Position numbers and translations under genes: made by a program. The notes under the pieces are model-generated. The model saw only the letters and a program-made list of their open reading frames with translations. It was not told the origin of the DNA and made no database searches. From a virus, in IMG/VR virus record IMGVR_UViG_3300030202_000599, positions 1 through 37,286 of that record: DNA of 37,286 nucleotides; one strand, written 5' to 3'. Shown one piece after another: positions 21,803 through 29,035 of this stretch; the stretch's first letter is position 1, and the number at the start of each line of letters is the position of its first letter.

Positions 21803-21831
21803 TTGATATTGTTGTGATAGCACATTATGTT
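21803..21831 (+). promoter_or_regulatory. Sigma-70-like promoter for the second plus-strand unit
   Basis: TTGATA (five of six consensus) and TATGTT are separated by 17 bases, directly after the terminator. The downstream gene starts about 28 bases after the -10 box, with AAAGGAG 8 bases ahead of its ATG. It separates the expression of 21859-22838 from the upstream genes. Confidence 0.6.
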
Positions 21832-21858
21832 TATATTGTATCAACAAAGGAGACGAAA

Positions 21859-22446
21859 ATGACTGGCATTATGGACCCAGCGGCTTGGGAAGCCGGACGC
21901 GAAAGAAGGATTAAGGCTAACGCCACTGCGGGGCGCAACAAGCGCTGGATTGCCGAGGACGAGACACGCGAGGAAATCGAGGCTTTTTGCCTGATGGCCG
22001 CTGGCGGCAGTGAGTTTATTGCCAGTATGCGCGACGCTTTACTTGAGTGGGGCAGGCTGACAGAAAAACAAGAGGCTGCTGTCCGCAAGGCTATGGCACG
22101 CGCAGAAAAGCGCGAAGTCGAGCGCAACGCTGAGTGGGAAGCCGCCGCAGATTGCCCAGAGGGCCGCGTAGAGGTGATTGGCGTAATTCTCTCTGTTGAC
22201 ATCCGCGACACTGCTTTTGGCAGTCAGTGGAGGATGTTGGTGCGCGACGATAGCGGCTTTAAAGTTTGGGGGTCTATCCCGCAAAAATTGAAGGAGCAAA
22301 CTGAAACTTTCCTTAACCATCAGTTTTTTAACGGTACAGACCTAAAGGGCAAGCGTGCCTCATTTACTGCGGCAATTACGCCAAGCAAGGACGATCAAAA
22401 GTTTGGGTTTTTCTTGCGCCCAACAAAAGCAAAGCTGGAGGTTTAA
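21859..22446 (+). CDS. OB-fold-like DNA-binding candidate
   Basis: This 195-aa protein has a charged helical N-terminal half (about 1-100, MDPAAWEAGRERRIKANATA and a KAMARAEKREVERNAEWEA stretch). The beta-rich C-terminal half contains VEVIGVILSVDIRDTAFGSQ, WRMLVRDDSG and FKVWGSIP, a pattern common in OB-fold nucleic-acid-binding domains. RASFTAAITPS and FGFFLRPTKAK follow. The ATG at 21859 has AAAGGAG ahead and its own promoter. A role as single-stranded DNA-binding or RNA-binding helper is plausible, perhaps with the YqaJ nuclease; not proven. Confidence 0.6.
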   Translation: MTGIMDPAAWEAGRERRIKANATAGRNKRWIAEDETREEIEAFCLMAAGGSEFIASMRDALLEWGRLTEKQEAAVRKAMARAEKREVERNAEWEAAADCPEGRVEVIGVILSVDIRDTAFGSQWRMLVRDDSGFKVWGSIPQKLKEQTETFLNHQFFNGTDLKGKRASFTAAITPSKDDQKFGFFLRPTKAKLEV

Positions 22447-22668
22447 ATGAAAGTAACACGCTTAAAGAAGGGCTATCGGATCAACCTGTCTAACGCTGAA
22501 TTTGCTGTCTTGGAAAGGACAGTGCGAGAGGGTATGGGTGCGCCAGAATGGGTTGATGGTGGTTGGCAACGCGATCACATACCGCCAGATGAGAAGCGCA
22601 TTATGACAGAGGCAGAAGTGGGCAAGCGTCCTTGGATGGTGGTCACAGAGTGTAGGAGGATTAAATGA
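22447..22668 (+). CDS. Hypothetical protein (73 aa)
   Basis: I do not recognise this 73-aa protein. It is basic at the N-terminus (MKVTRLKKGYRINLSNAEF) and has DGGWQRDHIPPDEKR in the middle. It starts directly after the preceding stop, and its stop overlaps the next start (ATGA). It belongs to the second plus-strand transcription unit. Confidence 0.65.
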   Translation: MKVTRLKKGYRINLSNAEFAVLERTVREGMGAPEWVDGGWQRDHIPPDEKRIMTEAEVGKRPWMVVTECRRIK

Positions 22669-22838
22669 AACAGCCAAGCTTCAAAGAAGATGACCTAGTC
22701 ACAGTGGACGGCCCAAATGGCCGTCCCGTTACTGCAATGGTGCGGAGGGTCACGCACATCGATGACAAAAGCTACAACGTCACTTTTGAAAACATGCAAA
22801 CTGCCGATAGATTTGACTATCAGTATTTTTATCGGTGA
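22665..22838 (+). CDS. Hypothetical small beta-rich protein (57 aa)
   Basis: This 57-aa frame has an SH3-like beta layout: SFKEDDLVTVDGPNGRPVTA (abridged), MVRRVTHIDDKSYNVTF, RFDYQYFYR. It is coupled by ATGA to the previous gene and ends at 22838, immediately against the stop of the convergent holin gene. A T-rich tail and a CCGATA / TATCGG stem lie at its end and could weakly terminate the plus-strand unit. Function unknown. Confidence 0.65.
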   Translation: MKQPSFKEDDLVTVDGPNGRPVTAMVRRVTHIDDKSYNVTFENMQTADRFDYQYFYR

Positions 22839-23201
22839 TTATTTTTTCTTATTCTGGAAACTTTCCAACGCACCGGCACCAAAATAGAAACCCAGAATAA
22901 TCATCATCGCATAATTGATGCTAAACTGTTCCATCACTTTGGTCACCGCGTCGGGGTCACCCTCCCCGGCGATAGTCATTGTCAACACAATTATGTAACT
23001 AGCCAGAAACGTAAATCCAAACATCAACGCAAGATAGCGTTGCGCGATCTTGAATGGCGCGTAGGCCGTCATCAGGTCGATGCGGGCCTTACTCTTTGCC
23101 GCGATAGCTTCTTCATCAGAGGTGTGCATATCGTCAATGAGCTTCATGCCCTGACTGATAACGTCACCTGACCCTAATATTTTACCTAACACACCTAGCA
23201 T
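22839..23201 (-). CDS. GTA-type three-transmembrane holin
   Basis: This 120-aa membrane protein has the family marks of the GTA holin: an N-terminal amphipathic helix, a KARIDLMTAYAPFKIAQRYL motif before the first membrane segment (about 55-78), a second hydrophobic segment (about 92-112) and a basic tail (ESFQNKKK). It should form the inner-membrane pore that releases endolysin. It is the last gene of the minus arm, next to the lysozyme and another membrane protein. TAATG couples it to the upstream gene. The family is common in alphaproteobacterial phages. Confidence 0.8.
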   Translation of the reverse strand: MLGVLGKILGSGDVISQGMKLIDDMHTSDEEAIAAKSKARIDLMTAYAPFKIAQRYLALMFGFTFLASYIIVLTMTIAGEGDPDAVTKVMEQFSINYAMMIILGFYFGAGALESFQNKKK

Positions 23202-23410
23202 TACTCAACTCCTAACATTCGGGATAAGCCAAAAACTTCCATCAGCATAAACGTAAAAAACAAAAGCAACACACCTCCAGCGATTAACTTACCGCTGAAA
23301 TTTGTTGAGCCAATTTTTATAGCCACAAACTCGTTGCCCAAAATTCTAAGTACAAGCTCAAAGCTGTTTTCTCCAACTGCAATCGTCAGTGGTTTTTTTT
23401 CCTCACTCAT
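23201..23410 (-). CDS. Small membrane protein, lysis cassette
   Basis: This 69-aa protein has a polar N-terminal half (MSEEKKPLTIAVGENSFELV) and one hydrophobic helix (about 41-61, KLIAGGVLLLFFTFMLMEVFG). It lies between the lysozyme and holin genes with overlaps on both sides. Its single membrane span suggests an antiholin or auxiliary pore protein; the sequence alone does not decide. Confidence 0.7.
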   Translation of the reverse strand: MSEEKKPLTIAVGENSFELVLRILGNEFVAIKIGSTNFSGKLIAGGVLLLFFTFMLMEVFGLSRMLGVE

Positions 23411-23852
23411 CAGCTAGAGCCCTCATCCTCTTGACCAAGCGATTGGCGCGGTTCGTTACTTGGTCATACCACTTACTGTCGACCATCTCGTCAGCGGCCC
23501 CTGACCAGTTACGTTCATCAACGCAACGCTTCATGCCCCTAAATTTTTTCATAGTCGGCAAACCGAGGTTGAACATCATGTTGGCGATAATTCTTTGCGC
23601 CTCTTCGGGTAGATCGCTGAAGTCCTCGTAAAGCCTGCTACAGTCCTCGCGAACAACAGCCACGTCCAATTCAAACAGTTGCTTCATGCGACGCTCGGTG
23701 ATCGTGTAGCCCTCCGGCTTGCCGTGTTCTGCATCACCGGCCACAATCTTATGGCCCACGCCTACAGTTAAATAATTTTCTGTACAGCGGTATATATCTA
23801 ACCGCATACCCTCGTCAGCAATTAATTCTTCACGCAGTTTTTCAATGTTCAT
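23403..23852 (-). CDS. GH24 lysozyme, E-C-T active site (T4 lysozyme family)
   Basis: This 149-aa endolysin has the T4-lysozyme layout. The active-site triad fits E14, C23 and T29 (spacing E-8-C-5-T), in EGMRLDIYRCTENYLTVGVGH (abridged). T4 lysozyme has Asp where this protein has Cys, and other phage lysozymes use D or C at this place. The C-terminal lobe has NMMFNLG and WYDQVTNRANRLVKRM. No signal peptide or SAR helix is visible, so it probably needs the holin for export. It is flanked by a PD-(D/E)XK nuclease and a membrane protein, with overlapping genes. Confidence 0.9.
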   Translation of the reverse strand: MNIEKLREELIADEGMRLDIYRCTENYLTVGVGHKIVAGDAEHGKPEGYTITERRMKQLFELDVAVVREDCSRLYEDFSDLPEEAQRIIANMMFNLGLPTMKKFRGMKRCVDERNWSGAADEMVDSKWYDQVTNRANRLVKRMRALADE

Positions 23853-24268
23853 CGTCTCATCTCCAAAACGTAATTAACCGCTTTATGCCAGCTTTCAATT
23901 TCCGCCTCCACCGTAAACCGCGATGGCGACATGCGTTTAGTACGTTGCGACACTGATTTGGTGGGCATGAACATGCAGCGTCTGTGTTGTGGATTACCGG
24001 CAACCAAAGCATAGATGTCAAAGTCCTTTTCGTTTGGGATAGTTTTAATTTTATTACCGTGTGCAAGTTGGAATTGATAACTGGCGTTACGATATTGTCT
24101 CTCATGCAGCGTCGCAGTTTTAACTTGAACCCGCAGAAAGTGATCTGTAGTGAAAGCCACCAGATCGATACGGTCCTGCTGCGCCAAAGCGACTTTATGC
24201 GTTCCAATCGACAATATAGCTGCGGCAGCAATATACTCTCCCATTAATCCAGTTACTGTGGCACTCAA
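23849..24268 (-). CDS. PD-(D/E)XK nuclease in the lysis cassette
   Basis: This 139-aa protein shows the small PD-(D/E)XK pattern: E11 (TGLMGEYIAAAAIL), D35 (QQDRIDLVAF), then Q48-x-K50 in LRVQVKTATL. It likely cuts DNA branches or host DNA. The frame starts TTG at 24268, overlapping the upstream stop (TTGA); an ATG at 24244 would drop the TVTGL part of the motif that I think belongs to the family. Its presence inside the lysis region is odd: it is not adjacent to the other nuclease gene at 17856. Confidence 0.78.
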   Translation of the reverse strand: MSATVTGLMGEYIAAAAILSIGTHKVALAQQDRIDLVAFTTDHFLRVQVKTATLHERQYRNASYQFQLAHGNKIKTIPNEKDFDIYALVAGNPQHRRCMFMPTKSVSQRTKRMSPSRFTVEAEIESWHKAVNYVLEMRR

Positions 24269-24738
24269 CGTCTAAGGAACCAAAACATTACGGCCAACAA
24301 CCCCAAACATAACAGTGCGAGCATGGCGATTGCAATGCCCTCTAGAATTTGCCGCTTTAACTCCTGCTGTTTATAAATCGCTTCCTGCCGCTGCCGCCTT
24401 ATTTTTCCTTCAAGCCTAATTAGGTCAGCCCAAGCCTGTGGCCCATATGACATATTCAAAAATGTTTTCAATTCCTGCCGCTGCGCTTCTAACTTTTTTT
24501 TCGCGGCATAACTGGCGAGAGCCTCTTCCTCGACAGATCCGGCGGCAAACAGCTTTTTAAATATTGGCGGGTTTTTAGATTGCTTGGCGGCGTTGTCAAC
24601 ATCAGACGCCATACGCATCCAGCGGGACACGTCGCCAATGCAGCTCTCCAAATCTTTCCCAGCCGCAATCATTTGCTTTATGGAATTAAATGCGGTCGTA
24701 GCCCCAGCTACTGCCGCTGAGATAGTAATTGGGTCCAT
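24265..24738 (-). CDS. Lysis-region protein with C-terminal membrane anchor
   Basis: This 157-aa protein has an N-terminal PITISAAVAGATTAFNSIKQ segment, a helical middle with KKLFAAGSVEEEALASYAAKK and an Arg/Gln-rich coiled coil (about 108-132). One membrane helix (about 133-155, ILEGIAIAMLALLCLGLLAVM) ends in RR. Proteins of this layout are common near endolysins in aquatic podoviruses and may be spanin-like or an antiholin, but I know no proven role. The gene overlaps its upstream neighbour by 53 bases. A good AAGGTG site lies ahead of the ATG. Confidence 0.75.
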   Translation of the reverse strand: MDPITISAAVAGATTAFNSIKQMIAAGKDLESCIGDVSRWMRMASDVDNAAKQSKNPPIFKKLFAAGSVEEEALASYAAKKKLEAQRQELKTFLNMSYGPQAWADLIRLEGKIRRQRQEAIYKQQELKRQILEGIAIAMLALLCLGLLAVMFWFLRR

Positions 24739-24934
24739 CAGCTAGATCACCTTCTTTAAGTTTTTTACAGCGCCATTTTGATGGCATCAGGTTAACTATC
24801 TCGCCAATATCCTCTGACATTTGAAATGCCCTTCTGCGACATGCCTCCCTTGTGTCGCTATAAATTATAGAATGAAACTCAACACAATCAGTTGGTGACC
24901 CAATTACACAGGCTAATACAATAGCCTTAAACAT
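24686..24934 (-). CDS. Small exported or membrane-associated protein
   Basis: This 82-aa protein begins MFKAIVLACVIGSPTDCVEF, a short hydrophobic leader with two cysteines (C9, C17). Another cysteine pair (C32, C56) suits periplasmic disulfides. The rest is charged and polar (MPSKWRCKKLKEGD). It overlaps the holin-like gene upstream and the membrane-anchored gene downstream. The features would suit an outer-membrane or periplasmic spanin partner; the hypothesis is weak. Confidence 0.6.
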   Translation of the reverse strand: MFKAIVLACVIGSPTDCVEFHSIIYSDTREACRRRAFQMSEDIGEIVNLMPSKWRCKKLKEGDLADGPNYYLSGSSWGYDRI

Positions 24935-25094
24935 TTTTCCCTAACAGCCTCTGGACTGTCTTAGTCTCCCAAATGCGGATTAACACCCACACCCCGGTAA
25001 ACAAAGCAACGAAATCTGGCACCATAGCCATATAAGCAGCCACCGTGCCGGTGCCTGCCGCTACATCTAACACAACTTTTGTTTCATCGTTCAT
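24927..25094 (-). CDS. Small holin-like membrane protein (55 aa)
   Basis: This 55-aa protein has a polar N-terminus (MNDETKVVLDVAAGTG), one or two hydrophobic segments (about 17-42, VAAYMAMVPDFVALFTGVWV) and a charged C-terminus (RIWETKTVQRLLGKN). This layout is typical of a class of very small podovirus holins. The start overlaps the upstream stop (TAATG) and the gene is flanked by other lysis genes. A second holin candidate at 22839 would make two pore proteins in one genome. Confidence 0.78.
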   Translation of the reverse strand: MNDETKVVLDVAAGTGTVAAYMAMVPDFVALFTGVWVLIRIWETKTVQRLLGKNV

Positions 25095-25615
25095 TAGGCA
25101 GCTATCTCCATCAAGGTCATTGATGATTGTGAGTTGTTATTATTCCAGTTAATTTGAAGAGCGCCATTTCCACTGTCCCCGTTAAGATAAACTTTATAAG
25201 TACGAGCAGTTCCTGCGGTTGTGGTGGTTGGGTCAAAGATAGCAAATAAAAGTTTAGGGCCAATCATTTCGTATCGTGAGTTAAAATAAAAATCTGCCCT
25301 AGTGCTAATTTGATTTGAAGTAGAATCTCTATACAGTATTGATTCATACCATTCAGACCCGTTGTTTAGATTTCCACACGAAACATTTGCCATAATGTAT
25401 ATTTTAGAGCCTGTTACCTTTGGTGTTATTGCCGTTGAAATGCCAGTGTATTCAGTCGGAGTTGAACCATTAATTGCTACGTTAGCACTATGTACTGTGT
25501 TTACAACTTGGAGTACATTGCCCGCTGGCATATCAGCCGCAACAAGAGACAGCTTAGAAGACGGAACTGTAGTTCCTGTCCCCAAAAAGTTTGCAAGATT
25601 ACGGGCGTTGCTCAT
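25094..25615 (-). CDS. Tail fibre-type protein, paralogue group A
   Basis: This 173-aa protein is beta-rich. The N-terminal anchor-like region (MSNARNLANFLGTGTTVPSS) and GNVLQVVNT precede a core with ITPKVTGSKIYIMANVS and a C-terminus SSMTLMEIAA. The same core and ending appear in the genes at 26515, 27027 and 28250. Such proteins probably form trimeric fibre tips or receptor-binding domains. No catalytic motif is visible. It is the last fibre gene before the lysis cassette. Confidence 0.75.
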   Translation of the reverse strand: MSNARNLANFLGTGTTVPSSKLSLVAADMPAGNVLQVVNTVHSANVAINGSTPTEYTGISTAITPKVTGSKIYIMANVSCGNLNNGSEWYESILYRDSTSNQISTRADFYFNSRYEMIGPKLLFAIFDPTTTTAGTARTYKVYLNGDSGNGALQINWNNNNSQSSMTLMEIAA

Positions 25616-25618
25616 CTC

Positions 25619-26002
25619 TTACTCCGGCTTGGTAGGCCACTTAACATCATCAAGGCTGGTAGCGCTTTTGGTAATATCACGCAGTTCCTGACGATATGCT
25701 TTACGCTCATCGCTCATTGTGAGGTCGCTGGATGCCCACCAATCTGTCTCTGCAATCAAGCGGTTACGCTCTGCTCGTAGCAGCTTCATAGGTTCTGCTG
25801 CCTTTAGCTCGTCAGCCTTTGCTTTGACCGCTGACCAAGTTGTACCCCAGTCATCAGCGCTGCTGCTTTCAATGGCTGTACCATTTTCGTCAGCGCCCGT
25901 AACTTTACGGAACATCTCGCCAAATTCAGCCTCTGTTGTTGGCTCGCCTCTAAGCACCCATTCCTTGATGCCTAGTTCTGTGAGTGCTTCTGCTATACTC
26001 AT
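25619..26002 (-). CDS. Tail fibre assembly chaperone (PF16778-like)
   Basis: This 127-aa protein has the tail-assembly-chaperone signature near its end: LLRAERNRLIAETDWWASSD, AYRQELRDITKSATSLDDV and WPTKPE. Such proteins assist fibre folding in other phages and need not remain in the virion. A strong AGGAG site lies 6 bases before the ATG. It sits between fibre-type genes rather than next to one large fibre. Confidence 0.85.
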   Translation of the reverse strand: MSIAEALTELGIKEWVLRGEPTTEAEFGEMFRKVTGADENGTAIESSSADDWGTTWSAVKAKADELKAAEPMKLLRAERNRLIAETDWWASSDLTMSDERKAYRQELRDITKSATSLDDVKWPTKPE

Positions 26003-26011
26003 TTTACTCTC

Positions 26012-26518
26012 CTATCCTATTCTGAAGCCATTAAAACTACTATACGATCCTGCGTACAAAGTAGCATTACCTTCTTGGAAAATTCTCATGGTGTCGCCAG
26101 CCGCCAAATTGACACACATGGTTCCATCAACGTAGTCGTAGTCGCCTCGTCCGTAGTAATGAGAAATATTAGTGCCGCCTACCGTAGAGTTGTTTTTGCG
26201 AAAATATAAATTTTTATACTCAGTGCCTGTGTCGCTGCTGTCTTTGTCATACAACAATCGGCTATAAAAATAATAAGTGCCACCCGCACCTACGGGGGTT
26301 GTGAATATGCCAGTGGAATTATCGTATCCACCGCCTTCGTTAGTATCGGCAGTTTGAAAAATAACGTAATTTCCGTTTGCAAGTGAACCAACAGAGCTAT
26401 CAATATATCGCGCATGAAACGCCACCACCTTGGGTGAAAGATAACCTTGAGTGTTAATCGTCAGCGCACTAGTCCCGTTGGTGTGTTGTACCTCGCCTAC
26501 CTTTAAGATGCTAGTCAT
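26012..26518 (-). CDS. Tail fibre-type protein with jelly-roll-like C-terminus
   Basis: This 168-aa protein starts MTSILKVGEVQHTNGTSAL, a common fibre N-terminus that may attach to the virion. The rest looks like a C1q/TNF-type jelly roll: GIFTTPVGAGGTYYFYSRLL, then TMCVNLAAGDTMRIFQEGN and the end YSSFNGFRIG. The ATG overlaps the preceding gene's stop (ATGA); the frame upstream belongs to that gene. The end of the protein at 29036 has a similar C1q-like pattern. Confidence 0.75.
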   Translation of the reverse strand: MTSILKVGEVQHTNGTSALTINTQGYLSPKVVAFHARYIDSSVGSLANGNYVIFQTADTNEGGGYDNSTGIFTTPVGAGGTYYFYSRLLYDKDSSDTGTEYKNLYFRKNNSTVGGTNISHYYGRGDYDYVDGTMCVNLAAGDTMRIFQEGNATLYAGSYSSFNGFRIG

Positions 26519-27030
26519 TGTGCAATCTCCGTAACCATAAAAGTTGATGAGGTCCGGGCATAGTTGTCTGAGCCTCGTCTGTTCATGTACCAAGTCTCAC
26601 CAGTACCAGTTAAAGACCACTGCATTTTATAAACTATTGCGCTGGTTGAGCTTGGACTATCTACAAACATATGGTTTACTTGCTCAAAGGTGTTAGTCAC
26701 TGAACCCAAATAGTTTTGCATGAATACGTTGTGTGTATCTGCACCAACACCTTGTCCAATCTCTGTGCTGTCTCTTAACAGTTTCATTAGACAGCCAGTT
26801 CCAGTACTAGTGGCGGACAATACACCAAAACTAACTTGTATTAATATCTTACTGCTAGTTGATGTTGGAGTAATGGTCGCTGTCATTGAAGGAATATCAG
26901 CGTAAGATGTTGACGAAATAGATGAAGCAGCGGTGCTAACGCTTGATTTCATTTGAACAACATGACCCGGAATGGCCACACCATGACCGCTAGTCTTCTC
27001 AACAATGTCATCAACAAAGAGCTTACTCAT
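26515..27030 (-). CDS. Tail fibre-type protein, paralogue group A
   Basis: This 171-aa protein begins MSKLFVDDIVEKTSGHGVAI and continues PGHVVQMKSS, almost the same as the start of the next gene upstream (27027). A core with ITPTSTSSKILIQVSFG and the end FMVTEIAQ follow. It is coupled on both sides by ATGA overlaps. It likely forms part of a multi-protein fibre or a set of alternative receptor-binding tips. Confidence 0.78.
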   Translation of the reverse strand: MSKLFVDDIVEKTSGHGVAIPGHVVQMKSSVSTAASSISSTSYADIPSMTATITPTSTSSKILIQVSFGVLSATSTGTGCLMKLLRDSTEIGQGVGADTHNVFMQNYLGSVTNTFEQVNHMFVDSPSSTSAIVYKMQWSLTGTGETWYMNRRGSDNYARTSSTFMVTEIAQ

Positions 27031-27512
27031 TGTGCAATCTCCGTCAGGGTCAGTGAGTAAGAACTGCTATCGTGTACAAGCCTTACATTCCCGCCACCAG
27101 ATGATCGAAAGTATGGCTGGTATGTTAATTGTGATGTGCTTGTTGCTGTGTAGCTTCCACCAAAAACAGCCGGGTCCCACCTTGAAGCGGATTGAATACC
27201 CATCTGATAGTCTGCGGCCCCCGCCATAACAGCGTAAGAGCCACCAGCAATTAGTTGATACATTTTCATCCATATAGTATCGCTGATACAATCAACCATT
27301 GGTAACGTGCAATCTATTAATATTAGATTTCCTGATGCTTTAGGAGTAATAGAAGCTGTAATACCTGATGCTGTAAAACTAGTAGCTGTGGTTTCTATGA
27401 CTGAGCTACTAGCCACATAAGTTCGCACACACTGGATAACATGACCCGGAATCTGCACACCGCTACCGCTGGTAGCTTCAGCAATATTGTCTACATTTAT
27501 TGTCGAAGCCAT
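27027..27512 (-). CDS. Tail fibre-type protein, paralogue group A
   Basis: This 161-aa protein shares its N-terminus (VDNIAEATSGSGVQIPGHVI) with the 26515 gene. It also shares the core (ITPKASGNLILIDCTL) and the end (LTLTEIAQ) with the other group members. The middle differs completely, suggesting that the outer face is diversified. GAGG lies shortly before the ATG. Same inferred role as its neighbours. Confidence 0.78.
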   Translation of the reverse strand: MASTINVDNIAEATSGSGVQIPGHVIQCVRTYVASSSVIETTATSFTASGITASITPKASGNLILIDCTLPMVDCISDTIWMKMYQLIAGGSYAVMAGAADYQMGIQSASRWDPAVFGGSYTATSTSQLTYQPYFRSSGGGNVRLVHDSSSYSLTLTEIAQ

Positions 27513-27519
27513 CTATGCC

Positions 27520-28248
27520 TCACAGTATTGTTAAGTTGCCGTTAACCGTAATCGTGGTTGACGAACCTATTGTTAAAGGACCAATCGCCAAGGCGTTCTT
27601 AGCTGCCCCTATTGTTGTGTTCTCTGTTACGCTCTGATCGTTTGTACGAAACACAGCCGTATCAACTATTGTGTTTGTTGTCTGAAAGGACGTTGCGGTA
27701 ATCTCACCAGCAAACGTGCCGCCAGACGATTTCGACACTGTATCAGTTACGGTAAATGCGCGATAGGCTCTAATTACTAGCTCATCGTTTAACGCCGCAC
27801 CTGTCCCTAGCGTTATTGTGTCTCCGCTACTAGCTGTAAAGTCTGAGCTATCCAGATGCACACCGTTTAGATAAACGTCTACGTCAGTGCCGCTGAACGC
27901 CAGTATAGCACCGTTAGCATCTGCACCAGTAAACGCAGTCTGACTTGCTGTAGCCACATATTTGAATAGCTGCATGGCGTAACTGGTTGGCTGATCTACA
28001 GCGCGACCGAAGTAGCGCACAGTAATAACGTCACCATTTGCAGGGGCGGAGGAAAATGTAAGAGTGTTTGCCTGCGCTGTATAAGCTGCGCTGACCCCCG
28101 GTTCCTGAACCACGTTTCCTATGGTTACGACAATAGCCTCACCGCTCACAACGGATTGAGCCAGAGTGAAGGCAGTGGCGCTCCCTGTCCCAGTGAACTT
28201 CTGGAATGTTATGTCACCTACATTTGGGTCTATGCCTATATATGCCAT
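27520..28248 (-). CDS. Tail fibre-type protein, paralogue group B
   Basis: This 242-aa protein opens MAYIGIDPNVGDITFQKFTG and has a beta-sandwich repeat: TAFTLAQSVVSGEAIVVTIG (abridged), VVQEPG, TLTFSSAPANGDVITVRYFG. A second set with VDVYLNGVHLDSSDFTASSG follows. The same first module occurs in the gene at 29036. The C-terminus (NTTIGAAKNALAIGPLTIGS) is Gly/Thr-rich and may be a stalk. The ATG at 28248 lies just after the upstream stop; the frame continues upstream but is unlikely to be used. Confidence 0.75.
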   Translation of the reverse strand: MAYIGIDPNVGDITFQKFTGTGSATAFTLAQSVVSGEAIVVTIGNVVQEPGVSAAYTAQANTLTFSSAPANGDVITVRYFGRAVDQPTSYAMQLFKYVATASQTAFTGADANGAILAFSGTDVDVYLNGVHLDSSDFTASSGDTITLGTGAALNDELVIRAYRAFTVTDTVSKSSGGTFAGEITATSFQTTNTIVDTAVFRTNDQSVTENTTIGAAKNALAIGPLTIGSSTTITVNGNLTIL

Positions 28249-28249
28249 T

Positions 28250-28720
28250 TTATGCAGAAATCTCCATAAGTGTAAAAGTGCTACCCTCTTCGACTCCAAG
28301 TGTTGGATGCCCTGAACCGCCGGAAGCTGATTTGTATTGTAGTTTATATGTGGTTGCTGACGTTGTTGATGGGCTGTCCAAATATGACATCCCTATCCTA
28401 AATAATTGCTGCCCAAAAACTGTCCCAGCGCTACGAGCATCTAAATACCAACCAGATTGTGCATGTAGAACTGTGCTTCCTCTAACAATTGCGTAATAAG
28501 GGATAGGAAAAGTAGAGCCATTGTTAGTGTAAGCCCCCAAATCAAACATCAATAAAATCTTGTTAGAAGCGCTTGTAGGCGTAACGGTTAATGTAGCACC
28601 AGTAATATCAACTAGAGATGTTTGTGAAGAAGAAGTCTGATTGCCTGAAGTTACTGCCTGACTGACTTGCAACACTTTTCCGCTATCTAAAGAGCCTGAT
28701 AATATTTTAGATATGGGCAT
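28250..28720 (-). CDS. Tail fibre-type protein, paralogue group A
   Basis: This 156-aa protein has a short N-terminus (MPISKILSGSLDSGKVLQVS) similar to the 25094 protein's GNVLQV region. A core with LTVTPTSASNKILLMFDLGA and the end TFTLMEISA follow. It is the fourth member of the group that ends L/T-x-E-I-A/S. A SxTTSATTYKLQYKS segment matches the xTSAIVYKMQWS of the 26515 protein. It likely forms a fibre tip. Confidence 0.75.
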   Translation of the reverse strand: MPISKILSGSLDSGKVLQVSQAVTSGNQTSSSQTSLVDITGATLTVTPTSASNKILLMFDLGAYTNNGSTFPIPYYAIVRGSTVLHAQSGWYLDARSAGTVFGQQLFRIGMSYLDSPSTTSATTYKLQYKSASGGSGHPTLGVEEGSTFTLMEISA

Positions 28721-28725
28721 CTAAT

Positions 28726-29025
28726 TTAACTTCCTATAACACTTGCATCATCCCGCGCCTTGCGGTTTTGGTAATCTGAACGAGCCGTGATAAGAGCAAC
28801 AAAGTCTGCCTGATTGCTTGGGATGCTGTCAGTAAAGCTCTCATCGTTCATCAACTTGTTTGTCCACTCCTGTTGCATACGCTTCCAACAGTTGTTGATT
28901 TTGCCGTCCACCGCTGCTTGTATCCACTCATCAAGACCAGCATTATCGCTGTCGCTGTACAAGTCATTAGCTAATATCTTTTGCTCTACATCAGTCAGTG
29001 TGATTGTTTTCGTGTGATTTGCCAT
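28726..29025 (-). CDS. Small helical protein in the fibre locus
   Basis: This 99-aa protein is helical and soluble: TDVEQKILANDLYS, LDEWIQAAVDGKINNCWKRM, TNKLMNDES, then DFVALITARSDYQNRKARD. This layout resembles small tail-assembly helper proteins found between fibre genes in other podoviruses. AAGGAA lies ahead of the ATG. I infer a chaperone-like role from its helical composition and position. Confidence 0.65.
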   Translation of the reverse strand: MANHTKTITLTDVEQKILANDLYSDSDNAGLDEWIQAAVDGKINNCWKRMQQEWTNKLMNDESFTDSIPSNQADFVALITARSDYQNRKARDDASVIGS

Positions 29026-29035
29026 TTTAAATTCC

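Noticed and set aside
22800-22850. Strong bidirectional terminator between the convergent arms
   Set aside because: The only stem (CCGATA / TATCGG) is 6 bp with a 21-base loop. The T-rich tail suits the plus strand only. I mention it as weak at most.
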